Origin: an uncultured Clostridia bacterium
GTDB taxonomy: Bacteria; Bacillota; Clostridia; Oscillospirales; Acutalibacteraceae
NCBI GenBank assembly: GCA_947632385.1
Contig: CANRPD010000007.1
Coordinates: forward strand, 1 to 59,943
DNA: 59,943 nt
Reading direction: 5' to 3'
In this document: piece after piece, positions 23,982 through 33,849 of the stretch
How positions within the stretch are numbered: the first letter of the stretch is position 1
How the letters are laid out: each line of letters begins with the position of its first letter
Notes under the pieces: model-generated
Told to the model about the DNA's origin: nothing
Databases searched by the model: none
The model's input: only the letters and a program-made list of their open reading frames with translations
Made by a program: the position numbers and the translations under genes

Positions 23982-24833
23982 ATGGAAAAGAACGTGTTGA
24001 ATACCGATCTGACCGGGAAGGTGGCGGTGGTCACCGGCGCAGGCGGCGTGCTGTGCAGCGGGTTTTCCCGGGTGCTGGCCCGCGCAGGTGCCCGGGTGGC
24101 GCTGCTGGACTTGAACCTGGAGGCTGCCCAACAGGTGGCGGAGGAGATCAATGCCGCAGGAGGCATGGCCCGGGCCTATGCCTGCAATGTGCTGGAAAAG
24201 GAGACCTGCCAGGCGGTGGCCGCCCAGGTCCAGGCGGACCTGGGGCCCTGTGATGTGCTGGTCAACGGCGCGGGGGGCAACAACCCGGCCGCCACCACGG
24301 ACAAGGAGTATTTCGAGCCCGGCGACCTGGAAGGGACTTTCAAGAGCTTTTTCGACCTGGACGCCAAGGGCGTGTCCTTTGTGTTCAATCTCAACTTTTT
24401 GGGGACGCTGATCCCCACCCAGGCCTTTGCCGCCCAGATGGTGGGGCGGGAGGACTGCTGCATCGTGAACATCAGCTCTATGAACGCGTATACTCCGCTG
24501 ACCAAGATCCCCGCCTATTCCGGAGCCAAGGCAGCCGTGAGCAACTTCACCCAGTGGCTGGCGGTACACTTCTCCAAGGTGGGGATCCGGGTCAACGCCA
24601 TCGCCCCGGGTTTCTTCTCCACCGCCCAGAATGCCGCCCTGCTGTGGAATCCCGACGGGACCCCCACCGCACGGACCGGGAAGATCCTGGCGGCGACGCC
24701 CATGGGGCGTTTCGGCGAAGCGGAGGAACTGGCAGGGGCGCTGCTGTTCCTGGTGAACCGGGAGGCTGCCGGGTTCATCACCGGGGTGGTGCTTCCCGTA
24801 GACGGCGGCTTCTCGGCCTATTCCGGCGTATAA
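23982..24833 (+). CDS. SDR oxidoreductase, D-mannonate (fructuronate) reductase-like
   Basis: A 283-residue short-chain dehydrogenase. The cofactor loop is VVTGAGGVLCSGFSRVLA, NGAGGN is the NAG-type motif, and the catalytic tetrad includes Ser in NISSMNAY and YSGAK. The GVLCSGF variant of the glycine motif and the insertion before the active site are like UxuB/YjmF-type fructuronate reductases. No uxuA or uxaC is adjacent, so the exact substrate is uncertain. AAAGGA precedes the ATG at 23982. Confidence 0.78.
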   Translation: MEKNVLNTDLTGKVAVVTGAGGVLCSGFSRVLARAGARVALLDLNLEAAQQVAEEINAAGGMARAYACNVLEKETCQAVAAQVQADLGPCDVLVNGAGGNNPAATTDKEYFEPGDLEGTFKSFFDLDAKGVSFVFNLNFLGTLIPTQAFAAQMVGREDCCIVNISSMNAYTPLTKIPAYSGAKAAVSNFTQWLAVHFSKVGIRVNAIAPGFFSTAQNAALLWNPDGTPTARTGKILAATPMGRFGEAEELAGALLFLVNREAAGFITGVVLPVDGGFSAYSGV

Positions 24834-24861
24834 CGGTCCGTAACGGTGCATTTTCTGCTCA

Positions 24862-24905
24862 AAAAGAACGCAAAAGGGCGCGGCAGTCGTTTGCACTGCC
24901 GCGCC
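24862..24905 (-). terminator. Terminator for the small membrane-protein gene
   Basis: GGGCGCGGCAGT and ACTGCCGCGCCC form a 12-bp stem. On the minus strand it is followed by TTTTGCGTTCTTTTTG, so it ends the minus-strand unit. The plus-strand side lacks a T-tract. Confidence 0.75.
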
Positions 24906-24952
24906 CAAGCGCTTAAACCATGGGGCATGTCGTGAAAGTCAGGTTTACCGGG

Positions 24953-25168
24953 TCATTCTCGTTTGTGGCTCGATTCGTCCTTCGGCTCCGGTTTTGAGGA
25001 TCCCTCTTGAGAGAAAAAACCAACCGAGGCAACGCCCAGACCTAAAATGGGTAGGATGGCCCCCGCCAGCTCGAAGATGCCGGAGCGTTCCAGAGACTCC
25101 ATCAGGAGGCAGGCGATGCCCGCCAGAATGAGGGCGATGCCATAGAGAAGGGTCTGTATCTTTTTCAT
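24953..25168 (-). CDS. Small two-helix membrane protein
   Basis: A 71-residue protein with two hydrophobic segments (about residues 7-24 and 32-52) and a hydrophilic Lys/Glu/Ser-rich tail. The start was set at the second ATG (25168), six bases after GAGGG; the first at 25174 abuts it. It lies 9 nt after the esterase gene and before a strong terminator, so it is likely co-transcribed with the esterase. Unknown function; no family recognised. Confidence 0.6.
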   Translation of the reverse strand: MKKIQTLLYGIALILAGIACLLMESLERSGIFELAGAILPILGLGVASVGFFSQEGSSKPEPKDESSHKRE

Positions 25169-25177
25169 GGGCATCCC

Positions 25178-26002
25178 TCACGCAGAGATGTGACCGGAGC
25201 TGATGCCCTGCTTGACGTCGCCCAGCGGGAGCCAATCCAGCGCCTTGTGGATGTAGGTATCCCAGAAATCCCACTCGTGAGCGCCGGGGCCTTCCAGCCA
25301 TGTGACGTCGTAGCCCAAGGACTGGAGATGGTCCCGGAAGGCGCGGTTGGGATGGATCAGGTTGTCCTCGGTGCCGCAGGCCATGAAGAATTTGGGCTTG
25401 ACAGGGCTCTCCTTCAGCTGCTCCGCCAGAGCGTCGGGGTCGTTGGGTCCGCCCACCACCTGGTCGATGTCCCCGAAGATGGCCTCATAGTAGCCACGGT
25501 TGGTGAAGGGGTTGTCGGTATACTCGGTGTGGGTGGGGACCTCGGGGATGATCAGCGCGGAGGACAGAGCGCACACGGCGCCGAAGGTCTCCGGGTGCTG
25601 GAGGGCATTGACGATGGAGCCGTAGCCGCCCATGGAGAGCCCGCCGATAAAGGTGTCCTCCCGTTTGCGGGACAGGGGGAAGGTGCGGCGGGTGAATTCT
25701 ACCAGCTCCTTGCCGATGAAGTTGCCGTAGAAGTTGCCGCTTTTTTTGTTGTCCACGTAAAAGCTGTTGTCGCCGGAAGGCATCACCACCGCCAGATCCC
25801 GGTCCTCCGCCCAGCGCTGGATGCGGGTTCCGTTGACCCAGTCGGTATAGTTGCCCAGAATGCCGTGGAGCAGGTATAGGGTCTTAAAGGGCTTTTCCCG
25901 GACCGCAGCGCCGGGAGCGAATTTATCGGTGGGCAGGATGACGTGGATGGGGACGCTGCGCATGAGGGAAGAAGAAACAAAATTACACTGAATAATTGCC
26001 AT
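25178..26002 (-). CDS. Alpha/beta-hydrolase esterase (esterase D/EstA-like)
   Basis: A 274-residue intracellular esterase. LLHGILGNYTDWVNGT is the oxyanion-hole segment, the nucleophile Ser is in IGGLSMGGYGS, the acid lies near ACGTEDNL and the catalytic His is in GAHEWDFWDTYI. There is no signal peptide. Family members cleave short acyl esters such as tributyrin or acetylated sugars. The frame extends to 26077, but AAGGAGG lies upstream of the ATG at 26002. Confidence 0.88.
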   Translation of the reverse strand: MAIIQCNFVSSSLMRSVPIHVILPTDKFAPGAAVREKPFKTLYLLHGILGNYTDWVNGTRIQRWAEDRDLAVVMPSGDNSFYVDNKKSGNFYGNFIGKELVEFTRRTFPLSRKREDTFIGGLSMGGYGSIVNALQHPETFGAVCALSSALIIPEVPTHTEYTDNPFTNRGYYEAIFGDIDQVVGGPNDPDALAEQLKESPVKPKFFMACGTEDNLIHPNRAFRDHLQSLGYDVTWLEGPGAHEWDFWDTYIHKALDWLPLGDVKQGISSGHISA

Positions 26003-26096
26003 AGTATGACCTCCTTTGTTATAAGGATACCAAAAAACGAGGGAAAAAGCAAGTGAATTTATTCCATTGGGGACCAATGCTCGGCGCAGGGCAGAC

Positions 26097-26124
26097 TTGC
26101 TTTTTTTGACACAAGTGCTATAAT
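26097..26124 (+). promoter_or_regulatory. Promoter for ilvE
   Basis: TTGCTT (26097-26102) and a perfect TATAAT (26119-26124), 16-nt spacer. A TTGACA at 26106 is too close (7 nt) to be the -35 of this -10. Confidence 0.6.
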
Positions 26125-26201
26125 AGACGAAATATCATTCTGCCCGCCTTGTTCAGGCACTGCACCCGGGGCGGGAACGATGGCCAGAGGAGGAAACACA
26201 G

Positions 26202-27275
26202 ATGCAGAAAATCACTGTTGAACGGACAAAACATCCCCGGTCCAAACCGCAGGACCAGTCCAAGCTGGGGTTTGGCAAGATCTTTACCGACCACATGTAC
26301 ATCATGCCCTTTGATCGGGAACAGGGTTGGCACGACCCGAAGATCGTACCCTATCAGCCTGTCTCCCTGGAGCCCGCATCCATGGTCTTCCACTACGGCC
26401 AGGAGATGTTCGAGGGCTTGAAGGCGTATCGCACCGAGGACGGCCGGGTCCTGCTGTTCCGGCCGGACAAGAACATCCAGCGGGCGAACCGTTCCAACCG
26501 CCGGCTGTGCATCCCGGAGATCCCTGCGGACGACTTTTTGAATGGGCTCAAGACCCTGGTGGATGTGGACAAGGATTGGATTCCCACCCAGCCGGGGACA
26601 TCGCTGTACATTCGGCCCTTCGTCATCGCCACGGATGCGTTTTTGGGGGTGCGGCCTTCGGACACCTACCTGTTTATGATCATCCTCTCTCCCTCCGGTG
26701 CGTACTATGAGCACGGGCTGGATCCGGTGAAGATCTGGATCGAGGACGATTATGTTCGGGCCGTGCGGGGCGGCATCGGCGAGGCCAAGACCGGCGGCAA
26801 CTATGTGGCCAGCCTGGCGGCTCAGGTGAAGGCCCATGAGGACGGGTACGATCAGGTCCTGTGGCTGGACGGTGTGGAGCGCAAGTACATCGAGGAAGTG
26901 GGCTCCATGAATATCTTCTTTAAGATCAACGGCACCGTGGTGACGCCCCAGCTCTCTGGCAGCATCCTGCCTGGCGTGACGCGGGCTTCCTGCATCGACC
27001 TGTGCAAACACTGGGGACTGCCTGTGGAGGAGCGGCGTATCAGCGCTCAGGAGCTGGTGGAAGCCGCTCAAACTGGGGCGCTGGAGGAATGCTGGGGCAG
27101 CGGTACTGCTGCGGTGATCTCTCCTGTGGGGGCCCTGCGGTTTGAAAATCAGGTGATGACCATCGGCGACGGCGGCATCGGTCCGGTGAGCCAGCGGCTC
27201 TACGACACCGTCACCGGCATCCAGACCGGCACATTGCCCGATGAATTCGGCTGGACGGTGCAGGTGAACGCCTGA
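26202..27275 (+). CDS. ilvE: Branched-chain amino-acid aminotransferase
   Basis: A PLP fold-type IV enzyme that interconverts Leu, Ile and Val with their 2-oxo acids. HYGQEMFEGLKAYR is near residue 65, the PLP lysine is in GEAKTGGNYVASL, EEVGSMNIFF is the fold IV glutamate segment, and CWGSGTAAVISPV binds the phosphate. It is 357 residues. GAGGAGGAAAC lies before the ATG. The stop overlaps the Nudix gene start by one base. Confidence 0.95.
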   Translation: MQKITVERTKHPRSKPQDQSKLGFGKIFTDHMYIMPFDREQGWHDPKIVPYQPVSLEPASMVFHYGQEMFEGLKAYRTEDGRVLLFRPDKNIQRANRSNRRLCIPEIPADDFLNGLKTLVDVDKDWIPTQPGTSLYIRPFVIATDAFLGVRPSDTYLFMIILSPSGAYYEHGLDPVKIWIEDDYVRAVRGGIGEAKTGGNYVASLAAQVKAHEDGYDQVLWLDGVERKYIEEVGSMNIFFKINGTVVTPQLSGSILPGVTRASCIDLCKHWGLPVEERRISAQELVEAAQTGALEECWGSGTAAVISPVGALRFENQVMTIGDGGIGPVSQRLYDTVTGIQTGTLPDEFGWTVQVNA

Positions 27276-27763
27276 TGTCCCGGGACATTCTCTTCGACAC
27301 GGAGGACGGGCGCTTCTCCTACCGGGTGGGCGGGCTGCTCATCCGGGAGGATCAGGTGCTGCTCCAAAGGGCCGTGGGGGAGGAGGGCTACGCCGTGATC
27401 GGCGGCCACGCAGCCTTCTTTGAAACCAACGCCGAGACGCTCAAACGGGAGTTTCTGGAGGAGATCCATGCGCCCATCGAAGTGAGGAAACTTCTGGCCC
27501 TGGGAGAGATCTTCTTCCCGTGGAACGGGCCCTGCCACCAGATCTTCCCCTGCTACCGGTTAAGGCTCACCGACGAATCCGCCATCCCGCTTACAGGGAC
27601 GTTCCACGGCTTCGATGAGCTGGGCGGGGAGCGGTTCGATCTGGACTTCTGCTGGGTCCCCTTTGAGGAGCTGCGGCAGGGCGCTTTGGTCTATCCGCCG
27701 GAGATCGTTCCGGTGATTTTGGGCGACACCCGGGGCGTGGTGCATTTTGTGTATCGTCAGTGA
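27275..27763 (+). CDS. Nudix hydrolase
   Basis: A 162-residue Nudix-fold pyrophosphohydrolase. The Nudix box is GGHAAFFETNAETLKREFLEE at about residues 42-62, with the REFLEE metal-binding core intact. The substrate cannot be told from sequence. It begins inside the ilvE stop codon (TGATG), so it is translationally coupled to ilvE. Confidence 0.87.
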   Translation: MSRDILFDTEDGRFSYRVGGLLIREDQVLLQRAVGEEGYAVIGGHAAFFETNAETLKREFLEEIHAPIEVRKLLALGEIFFPWNGPCHQIFPCYRLRLTDESAIPLTGTFHGFDELGGERFDLDFCWVPFEELRQGALVYPPEIVPVILGDTRGVVHFVYRQ

Positions 27764-27854
27764 GCTGCTTTGGACAGCAGGCGGCAGCAAAGTCGCCTGA
27801 GACCGCAGAAAACGGTCCCTGCTTTTCCGGAGAGCTTTGGAATGGTGATTATAC

Positions 27855-27889
27855 AAAAAAAGGGAGAGGCATGCGCCTCTCTCCTTTTT
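27855..27889 (+). terminator. Terminator after the Nudix gene
   Basis: GGGAGAGGC and GCCTCTCTCC form a stem around a short loop; CTTTTTG follows. An A-run precedes it, so it may also work on the minus strand. Confidence 0.75.
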
Positions 27890-27904
27890 GTTCTGGAAAA
27901 AGAC

Positions 27905-27933
27905 TTGAGGGAACCGGGAAAAGGTGATATACT
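27905..27933 (+). promoter_or_regulatory. Promoter for malQ-glgP
   Basis: TTGAGG (27905-27910) and TATACT (27928-27933) with a 17-nt spacer, about 55 nt before malQ. Confidence 0.6.
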
Positions 27934-27990
27934 GAGTCTGTCGGGTTCGTGAGCGAACGGCGCGGTGCGCCGGGAAAAAGGAGATTCGAT

Positions 27991-29532
27991 ATGCCCCAGA
28001 AGGAAACTTGGATGAAACGTGCGGCGGGCGTGCTGCTACCGGTGAGCAGCCTGCCCGGCAAGGATGGGATCGGCAGTCTGGGAAAGGCCGCTTATCAGTG
28101 GGTGGATTTTCTAAAAGCTGCCAAGCAGAAATACTGGCAGGTGCTGCCTCTGGGGCCCACCGGATATGGCAACAGCCCCTATCAAAGCGTGTCGGCGTTT
28201 GCGGGGAACCCTTATTTTGTCGATCCCGGTCTGCTGTGCCGGGACGGGCTGCTGGAGAAAGAGGAGATCCGAGCGGCCCGGGGAGATGCGCCCGCGAACC
28301 AGGTGGATTACCCGGCGCTGGAGCGAAACCGGGAGGCTCTGCTGCGAAAAGCCTATGCCCGGTTTACCGACTGGGAGGGTTTGGAGAAATTCCGCAGGGT
28401 ACAACGGGACTGGGTCGAGGATTACGCCCTTTTCGTGGCTGTGAAGGCCCGCATGGGCGGGAAGCCCTGGACCCAGTGGGAAGAAGGGATCCGACTGCGC
28501 AGGCCGGAGGCGATGGAGGCCTGGCGGGAGGAATGCCGGCAGGATATGGGTTTCCACGTGTTCGTACAGTACCTTTTCTACACCCAGTGGAAGGCACTGA
28601 AGCGGTATGCCAACCGAAAGGGCGTGAAGATCATCGGGGACGCGCCCATCTATGTCGCCATGGACAGCGCGGATGTATGGGCGAGTCCCGAACTGTTTCA
28701 GCTGGGCGAGCAGTACCTTCCCACCGAGGTGGCCGGCTGCCCGCCAGATGCCTTCTCCGAGGACGGCCAGCTGTGGGGCAACCCGCTGTACCGGTGGGAC
28801 GTGATGGAACAGGACGGCTTCCGATGGTGGATGCGGCGGCTCAAGGCCAATCTGACCCTGGTGGACGTGCTGCGGATCGACCATTTCCGGGGCCTGGAGA
28901 GCTATTATGCCATTCCCTACGGAGAGGAAACGGCCCGCAACGGGCGCTGGAAAAAGGGACCGGGCCGGGCTTTCATCAAAGCAGTGAAGGCGGCATTTCC
29001 GGGTGCACCCATCATCGCAGAGGATCTGGGCTATCTCACGCCTGCAGTGCATAGGTTGTTAAGGACCTCCGGCTTTCCAGGCATGAAAGTGCTGCAGTTT
29101 GCCTTTGACGGGACCGGAGAGAGCGACTATATGCCCCATCGGTATGCTCCCAACTGTGTGGTGTACACCGGGACCCACGACAACGATACGACTGCGGGAT
29201 GGGTACGCGCTGCGGACCCGAAGACGGTGGAGAAGGCTATGGCCTACGCGGGGGTGCAGCATTCCAAGCAGGCAACGGAGGGTCTGGTTCGGCTGGCCCT
29301 TTCCAGTGTGTCCGATCTGGCGGTGATCCCCATCCAGGACTACCTGGAACTGGGAAGCGAAGCGCGGATCAACACCCCTTCGACGCTCAGTGAAGCGAAC
29401 TGGCGGTGGAGACTGCGGAAAAAACAGCTGACGCCTGAGCTTGCCGTGCGGATGGCCGCTTGGGCGGCCCTGTACGGGCGGGACCGGAAGGACCCGCCAA
29501 AAGCAAAAAAGCGGGGGAGGAAACCATCTTGA
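27991..29532 (+). CDS. malQ: 4-alpha-glucanotransferase (amylomaltase)
   Basis: A GH77 enzyme that moves maltosyl and longer glucan chains between acceptors. [11 protein letters not shown] is the N-terminal signature, the nucleophile Asp is in VLRIDHFRG, the acid/base Glu in [10 protein letters not shown] and a third carboxylate in GTHDNDTT. It is 513 residues from the ATG at 27991 (AAAAAGGAG upstream). It overlaps the start of glgP, forming a cytoplasmic glucan-breakdown pair. Confidence 0.95.
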   Translation: MPQKETWMKRAAGVLLPVSSLPGKDGIGSLGKAAYQWVDFLKAAKQKYWQVLPLGPTGYGNSPYQSVSAFAGNPYFVDPGLLCRDGLLEKEEIRAARGDAPANQVDYPALERNREALLRKAYARFTDWEGLEKFRRVQRDWVEDYALFVAVKARMGGKPWTQWEEGIRLRRPEAMEAWREECRQDMGFHVFVQYLFYTQWKALKRYANRKGVKIIGDAPIYVAMDSADVWASPELFQLGEQYLPTEVAGCPPDAFSEDGQLWGNPLYRWDVMEQDGFRWWMRRLKANLTLVDVLRIDHFRGLESYYAIPYGEETARNGRWKKGPGRAFIKAVKAAFPGAPIIAEDLGYLTPAVHRLLRTSGFPGMKVLQFAFDGTGESDYMPHRYAPNCVVYTGTHDNDTTAGWVRAADPKTVEKAMAYAGVQHSKQATEGLVRLALSSVSDLAVIPIQDYLELGSEARINTPSTLSEANWRWRLRKKQLTPELAVRMAAWAALYGRDRKDPPKAKKRGRKPS

Positions 29533-31784
29533 CTGAACTGCGAGCGGAGCTGGAGCTCCTTTTGAAAAAGGACCTGGAGGCTGCGGAAAACGAAGAGATC
29601 TATGCGGCGCTGATGACTTTGGTGCAGCAGCGGCTGGCGGAAGCCCCCAGGATCGAGGGGCCGAGGAAGTTGTACTATGTCTCAGCCGAATTCCTGCTGG
29701 GAAAGCTGCTCTCCAACAATCTGATCAATTTGGGCCTTTTCGATGCGGTGCGGGACGTTCTGCAGGAGGCCGGTAAAGACCTGACCGCCATCGAAGAGCT
29801 GGAGCCCGAACCTTCCTTGGGAAACGGCGGCCTGGGCCGCCTGGCTGCGTGTTATTTGGATTCAGCTGCGACGCTGGGCTTGCCGGCAGACGGCGTGGGC
29901 CTGCTCTACCATTTTGGACTGTTTCGGCAGAGCTTTGAAAACCTGAAGCAGAGCGAGTCCCCGGATGAATGGCTTTCGCAACAGCAATGGCTGCGCAAGG
30001 CGGGCCTTTCGTTCCCGGTCACGTTCCCCCAAGGGACCGTGGAAGCTGTGCTCTACGAGTTGGATGTGCCCGGTTACGGGGGACAGGTCAGCCGGTTGCG
30101 CCTGTTTGATCTTGAGACCGTTGACGAAACGCTTGTGGGCGATGGGATCGACTTTGACAAAACAGCCATTGACAAGAACCTTACCCTGTTCCTCTACCCC
30201 GACGATTCGGATCGGGACGGTCGGCTGCTGCGGGTCTATCAGCAGTACTTCATGGTGAGCGCAGCGGCTCAGTTGATCCTCCAGGATCTGACCCAGGCGG
30301 GGCACGCCCTGACGGACCTGCCCAAGTACGCGGTGATCCAGATCAACGATACCCATCCTTCGATGATCATTCCGGAACTGATCCGCTTGATGGTGGAACA
30401 GGGCGTCGCCTTTGACGATGCGGTGGCCGCGGTGGAACAGACCTGCGCCTATACCAATCATACCATTTTGGCCGAGGCGCTGGAGAAGTGGCCTCTGGAT
30501 TATTTGGAGGAAGCGGTGCCCGCATTGGTGCCGGTGATCCGCGAGCTGGACGAGCGGGTCAAACAACGCTGCGTGGACGAGGACGTTGCCATAATCGACG
30601 AGGACGACCTGGTGCACATGGCCCGGATGGACATCCATTACGGATTCTCGGTGAACGGTGTGGCCGCCTTGCACACGGAGATCCTTCGGACCTCGGAGCT
30701 AAAGGCATTTGCCCGGCTGTACCCGAATAAATTTACCAACAAGACCAACGGCATCACCTTCCGCCGCTGGCTGATGCACTGTAACCCCGAGCTGGCCGGG
30801 TTCGTCACCTCGCTGATCGGGGAAGGCTGGAAACGGGATGCCAACGAGCTGGAAAAGCTGCTCGCATTCCGGGACGATCCCCAGGTCCTGCAACAGCTGC
30901 TGGACCTCAAGCAGGGGAAGAAAGATGCTTTAGCGGAATACCTGAAAGAAAATGCCGGAGTGGAGATCCCAGCGGATTCGGTGTTCGATGTGCAGATCAA
31001 ACGGCTGCACGAGTACAAGCGCCAGCAGATGAACGCTCTGTATATCATCTGGAAGTATTTTGAGATCAAAGCCGGACGGCTGCCCAAACGGCCCCTCACG
31101 CTGATCTTTGGCGCCAAGGCAGCACCCGCTTATGTGATCGCCAAAGACATCATCCATCTGATCCTGTGCCTGCAGGAGATCGTCAACAACGATCCGGAGG
31201 TGTCTCCTTACATGCAGGTGCTCATGGTGGAGAACTACAACGTTTCCTGGGCGGAGCGGCTGATCCCGGCCTGCGATATCTCGGAGCAGATCTCGCTGGC
31301 CTCGAAGGAGGCCAGCGGTACCGGGAACATGAAGTTCATGCTCAACGGCGCGGTGACTCTTGGCACGTTGGACGGCGCCAATGTGGAGATCTCCCAGTTG
31401 GTTGGGGAGGAAAACATTGCGCTGTTCGGAGAGCGGAGCGAAAAGGTCATGGAGATGTATGCCGAGGAGAGCTATTCGCCCGGGGATTTCTACCCCGACG
31501 ATCCGGAGATCGAGCGACTGCTGGACTTTTTGATCAGTCCGAAGATGATGCGTCTGGGCGACCCGGAGAACCTCGGGCGTCTGTATCGGGACATGACTCG
31601 CAAGGATTGGTTCATGGCCCTGCTGGATGTGAAGACATATATCGCTGCAAAAGAAAAATTGTTGGACGAATACGAGGACCGCTTGGCCTGGGCCCGGCGG
31701 ATGCTGGTAAACATCGCCAAGGCGGGATTTTTCTCCTCCGACCGGGCGGTGGCCCAGTATAATGAAGAGATCTGGCGGCTGTGA
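29529..31784 (+). CDS. glgP: Glycogen/maltodextrin phosphorylase
   Basis: A GT35 enzyme that releases glucose-1-phosphate from alpha-1,4-glucans. [13 protein letters not shown] is near the N-terminus, [17 protein letters not shown] the active-site loop, INDTHPSM and [12 protein letters not shown] the substrate segments, and the PLP lysine lies in [14 protein letters not shown]. The start is a TTG at 29529 after GGGGGAGG, overlapping the malQ stop (TTGA). At 751 residues it is somewhat shorter than the roughly 800-residue enterobacterial forms. The TTG start is the least certain part. Confidence 0.94.
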   Translation: MTELRAELELLLKKDLEAAENEEIYAALMTLVQQRLAEAPRIEGPRKLYYVSAEFLLGKLLSNNLINLGLFDAVRDVLQEAGKDLTAIEELEPEPSLGNGGLGRLAACYLDSAATLGLPADGVGLLYHFGLFRQSFENLKQSESPDEWLSQQQWLRKAGLSFPVTFPQGTVEAVLYELDVPGYGGQVSRLRLFDLETVDETLVGDGIDFDKTAIDKNLTLFLYPDDSDRDGRLLRVYQQYFMVSAAAQLILQDLTQAGHALTDLPKYAVIQINDTHPSMIIPELIRLMVEQGVAFDDAVAAVEQTCAYTNHTILAEALEKWPLDYLEEAVPALVPVIRELDERVKQRCVDEDVAIIDEDDLVHMARMDIHYGFSVNGVAALHTEILRTSELKAFARLYPNKFTNKTNGITFRRWLMHCNPELAGFVTSLIGEGWKRDANELEKLLAFRDDPQVLQQLLDLKQGKKDALAEYLKENAGVEIPADSVFDVQIKRLHEYKRQQMNALYIIWKYFEIKAGRLPKRPLTLIFGAKAAPAYVIAKDIIHLILCLQEIVNNDPEVSPYMQVLMVENYNVSWAERLIPACDISEQISLASKEASGTGNMKFMLNGAVTLGTLDGANVEISQLVGEENIALFGERSEKVMEMYAEESYSPGDFYPDDPEIERLLDFLISPKMMRLGDPENLGRLYRDMTRKDWFMALLDVKTYIAAKEKLLDEYEDRLAWARRMLVNIAKAGFFSSDRAVAQYNEEIWRL

Positions 31785-31838
31785 GTTTTTTGCTGGGGGA
31801 GGTCGTTCCCCCGAAAGAGAGGATTCGGGAGGAACGAA

Positions 31839-32402
31839 ATGGGATGGATTGAACTGATCTTGCTGGCAGTAGCGCTCTCCATGGACGCGTTTGCGGTCGC
31901 CGTGTGCAAGGGACTGGCACTGAAAAAGGTCAACGTGGGACAAATGGCCCTGGTTGGGCTTTGGTTCGGCGGATTCCAAGCACTGATGCCCGTCATCGGC
32001 TTCGGATTGGGCGCTCAGTTTCGGGATACGATCGCCTCGGTGGACCATTGGATCGCCTTTGGGTTGCTTGCGATCATCGGGATCGGGATGATCCGGGAAG
32101 CTGTTTCCGGACCGGACGAAGCGGAAAGCGCTTCCCTGTCTGTGAAAAACATGTTTTTGCTGGCGGTCGCCACCAGTATCGACGCATTGGCAGTGGGGGT
32201 CAGCTTTGCGTTTCTCAACGTGCAGATCCTGTTCGCAGCTTCTCTGATCGGCGTGATCACCTTTCTGTTGTCTGCTGTCGGTGTGAAGGTGGGAAGCGTT
32301 TTTGGCGGCAAGTACCAGAGCCGAGCGGAACTGGCAGGAGGCGTGCTTCTGATCCTGCTGGGGACCAAGATCCTGCTGGAGCACCTGGGCATTTTGGGGT
32401 AA
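31839..32402 (+). CDS. mntP: Manganese efflux pump MntP
   Basis: A 187-residue membrane protein with about six hydrophobic helices. Asp-containing motifs typical of MntP are in [14 protein letters not shown] (helix 1) and [13 protein letters not shown] (second half), reflecting an internal repeat. It exports Mn(II). Only 54 nt separate it from glgP, with a GGGGGA/TCCCCC hairpin but no room for the Mn riboswitch often found before mntP. Confidence 0.93.
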   Translation: MGWIELILLAVALSMDAFAVAVCKGLALKKVNVGQMALVGLWFGGFQALMPVIGFGLGAQFRDTIASVDHWIAFGLLAIIGIGMIREAVSGPDEAESASLSVKNMFLLAVATSIDALAVGVSFAFLNVQILFAASLIGVITFLLSAVGVKVGSVFGGKYQSRAELAGGVLLILLGTKILLEHLGILG

Positions 32403-32422
32403 CAAAGGAGGCGTTCACGGAC

Positions 32423-32998
32423 ATGACGGATGAAAATAAGCTGCTGGCAGTCTTTGGATCGCCCCACCGGGACGGTCCCACCCGGCGCCTGCTGGATCCC
32501 TTTTTGGAACCGTTTCGGCTTCAGGATTGGAGCATCGAAACCGTGGACGCCTATGCATTGAGCGCAAAACCCTGCCTGGACTGCGGTTTTTGCGGGCGTG
32601 AAGAGGGCTGCGCCCAGCGTGATCTGGACCCGTTGGACCGCTCTCTGCGTCAGAGTCAGGTGCTGGTGATCGCCTCTCCAGTGTACAACGATTCTTTTCC
32701 GGCCCCGCTGAAAGCCCTGCTGGATCGGACCCAGCGGTATTACTCGGCCCGTTTTTCCCTGGGGCTTCGACCGCCCATCCAAACCTTCCGGAAGGCTGCC
32801 CTGCTGCTGACCATGGGCAGCACGGATCCGTTCCCCGTGGAGGTGACGACGCGGCAGTTGGAACGGGTGTTTTCGGTGATGAATACGCGGCTGGTGGGCA
32901 CGGCGGTGTGGAACGGATTGGATCGGGGAGAGGGGGGAAAAACGGACGCGATGGAAAAAGCATCTCGTTTAGCCCTTGAAATTCTCTCCCAAATGTGA
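32423..32998 (+). CDS. Flavodoxin-like NAD(P)H-dependent FMN reductase
   Basis: A 191-residue flavodoxin-fold protein. FGSPHRDGPTRRLLD is the phosphate-binding loop for FMN, KPCLDCGFCGREEGC a Cys-rich loop like that of iron-sulfur flavoproteins or WrbA-type reductases, and ASPVYNDSFPAPLKALLDR the flavin-ring region. AAAGGAGG precedes the ATG 20 nt after mntP. The electron acceptor is unknown. Its 3' end contains the yebC promoter. Confidence 0.85.
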   Translation: MTDENKLLAVFGSPHRDGPTRRLLDPFLEPFRLQDWSIETVDAYALSAKPCLDCGFCGREEGCAQRDLDPLDRSLRQSQVLVIASPVYNDSFPAPLKALLDRTQRYYSARFSLGLRPPIQTFRKAALLLTMGSTDPFPVEVTTRQLERVFSVMNTRLVGTAVWNGLDRGEGGKTDAMEKASRLALEILSQM

Positions 32999-33004
32999 TA
33001 TGAT
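32976..33004 (+). promoter_or_regulatory. Promoter for yebC
   Basis: TTGAAA (32976-32981) and TATGAT (32999-33004), 17-nt spacer, overlapping the end of the preceding gene. Confidence 0.65.
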
Positions 33005-33039
33005 TTTCAAGATATTACACCATAAGGTAGGTTTTAGAA

Positions 33040-33786
33040 ATGTCCGGACATTCAAAGTGGAACAATATCAAGCGCAAGAAGGAAAAAGCCGACGGCGCAA
33101 AGGCGAAGATCTTTACCAAGCTGGGGCGTGAACTGGCGGTGGCTGTGAAAGAGGGCGGCAGCGCCGATCCCGCATCCAACTCCCGGCTGAAGGACTGCAT
33201 CGCCAAGGCCAAGGCTGCCAATGTGCCCAACGACAACATCGAACGGATCATCAAGCGGGCGGCCGGCGAGGGGAGCACCGCCACCTATGAGGATATCACC
33301 TATGAGGGCTACGGTCCCAGCGGCGTGGCTGTCATCGTGGAGACCCTGACCGACAACCGCAACCGTACCGCTGCCGATGTGCGGCATGCTTTTGACAAGT
33401 TCGGCGGCAATCTGGGCACCAACGGGTGCGTTTCCTTCATGTTTAAGCAAAAAGGTGTGATCGTGATCGAACGGGAGGGCCTGGAAGAGGACGACGTCAT
33501 GGGGGATGCCCTGGAGGCCGGCGCTTCCGACTTCTCCGTGGATGAGGACGTTTTTGAAGTGACCACCGAACCGCTGGATTTCAGCGCGGTCCGTGAGGAG
33601 CTGGAAAATAAGGGCTATTCGTTCGTTTCTGCGGAGCTGGAGATGGTCCCGGACACCTATACGTCCATCGAAGATCCCGAGGTGGCCCAGAAGATGCAGA
33701 AAATGCTGGACCTGCTGGAGGATAATGACGACGTCCAGAATGTCTGGCACAACTGGGATGCCCCGGAAGATGCCGAAGAGGAATAA
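33040..33786 (+). CDS. yebC: YebC/PmpR family protein
   Basis: A 248-residue member of the TACO1/YebC family. The near-invariant N-terminus [20 protein letters not shown] is intact, as are [14 protein letters not shown] and [12 protein letters not shown]. The family was annotated as transcriptional regulators; recent work ties members to translation of proline-rich stretches. The start has no strong Shine-Dalgarno (GTAGG only). Confidence 0.93.
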   Translation: MSGHSKWNNIKRKKEKADGAKAKIFTKLGRELAVAVKEGGSADPASNSRLKDCIAKAKAANVPNDNIERIIKRAAGEGSTATYEDITYEGYGPSGVAVIVETLTDNRNRTAADVRHAFDKFGGNLGTNGCVSFMFKQKGVIVIEREGLEEDDVMGDALEAGASDFSVDEDVFEVTTEPLDFSAVREELENKGYSFVSAELEMVPDTYTSIEDPEVAQKMQKMLDLLEDNDDVQNVWHNWDAPEDAEEE

Positions 33787-33796
33787 TCAAATCGAA

Positions 33797-33827
33797 AAGT
33801 CTCTCCGATGGTTCGGAGAGACTTTCC
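33797..33827 (+). terminator. Hairpin between yebC and pyrB
   Basis: AAGTCTCTCCG and CGGAGAGACTT form an 11-bp stem around 6 nt, ending in TTCC. The T-tract is weak, so it may only partly terminate; it could set the ratio of yebC to pyrB expression. Confidence 0.55.
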
Positions 33828-33849
33828 TATGTGGAAAGGACGATGGGAT

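Noticed and set aside
26106..26124. TTGACA/TATAAT pair before ilvE
   Set aside because: The two boxes are only 7 nt apart; TTGCTT at 26097 gives correct spacing.
26202..27275. Leader peptide rich in Leu/Ile/Val before ilvE
   Set aside because: The 78 nt between promoter and ilvE contain no short ORF with such codons.
31785..31838. Manganese riboswitch before mntP
   Set aside because: Only 54 nt separate glgP and mntP, too short for a yybP-ykoY element; just a simple G/C hairpin is present.
33808..33849. Upstream start for pyrB
   Set aside because: It begins inside the hairpin after yebC with no ribosome site; the ATG at 33850 has one and fits the family.
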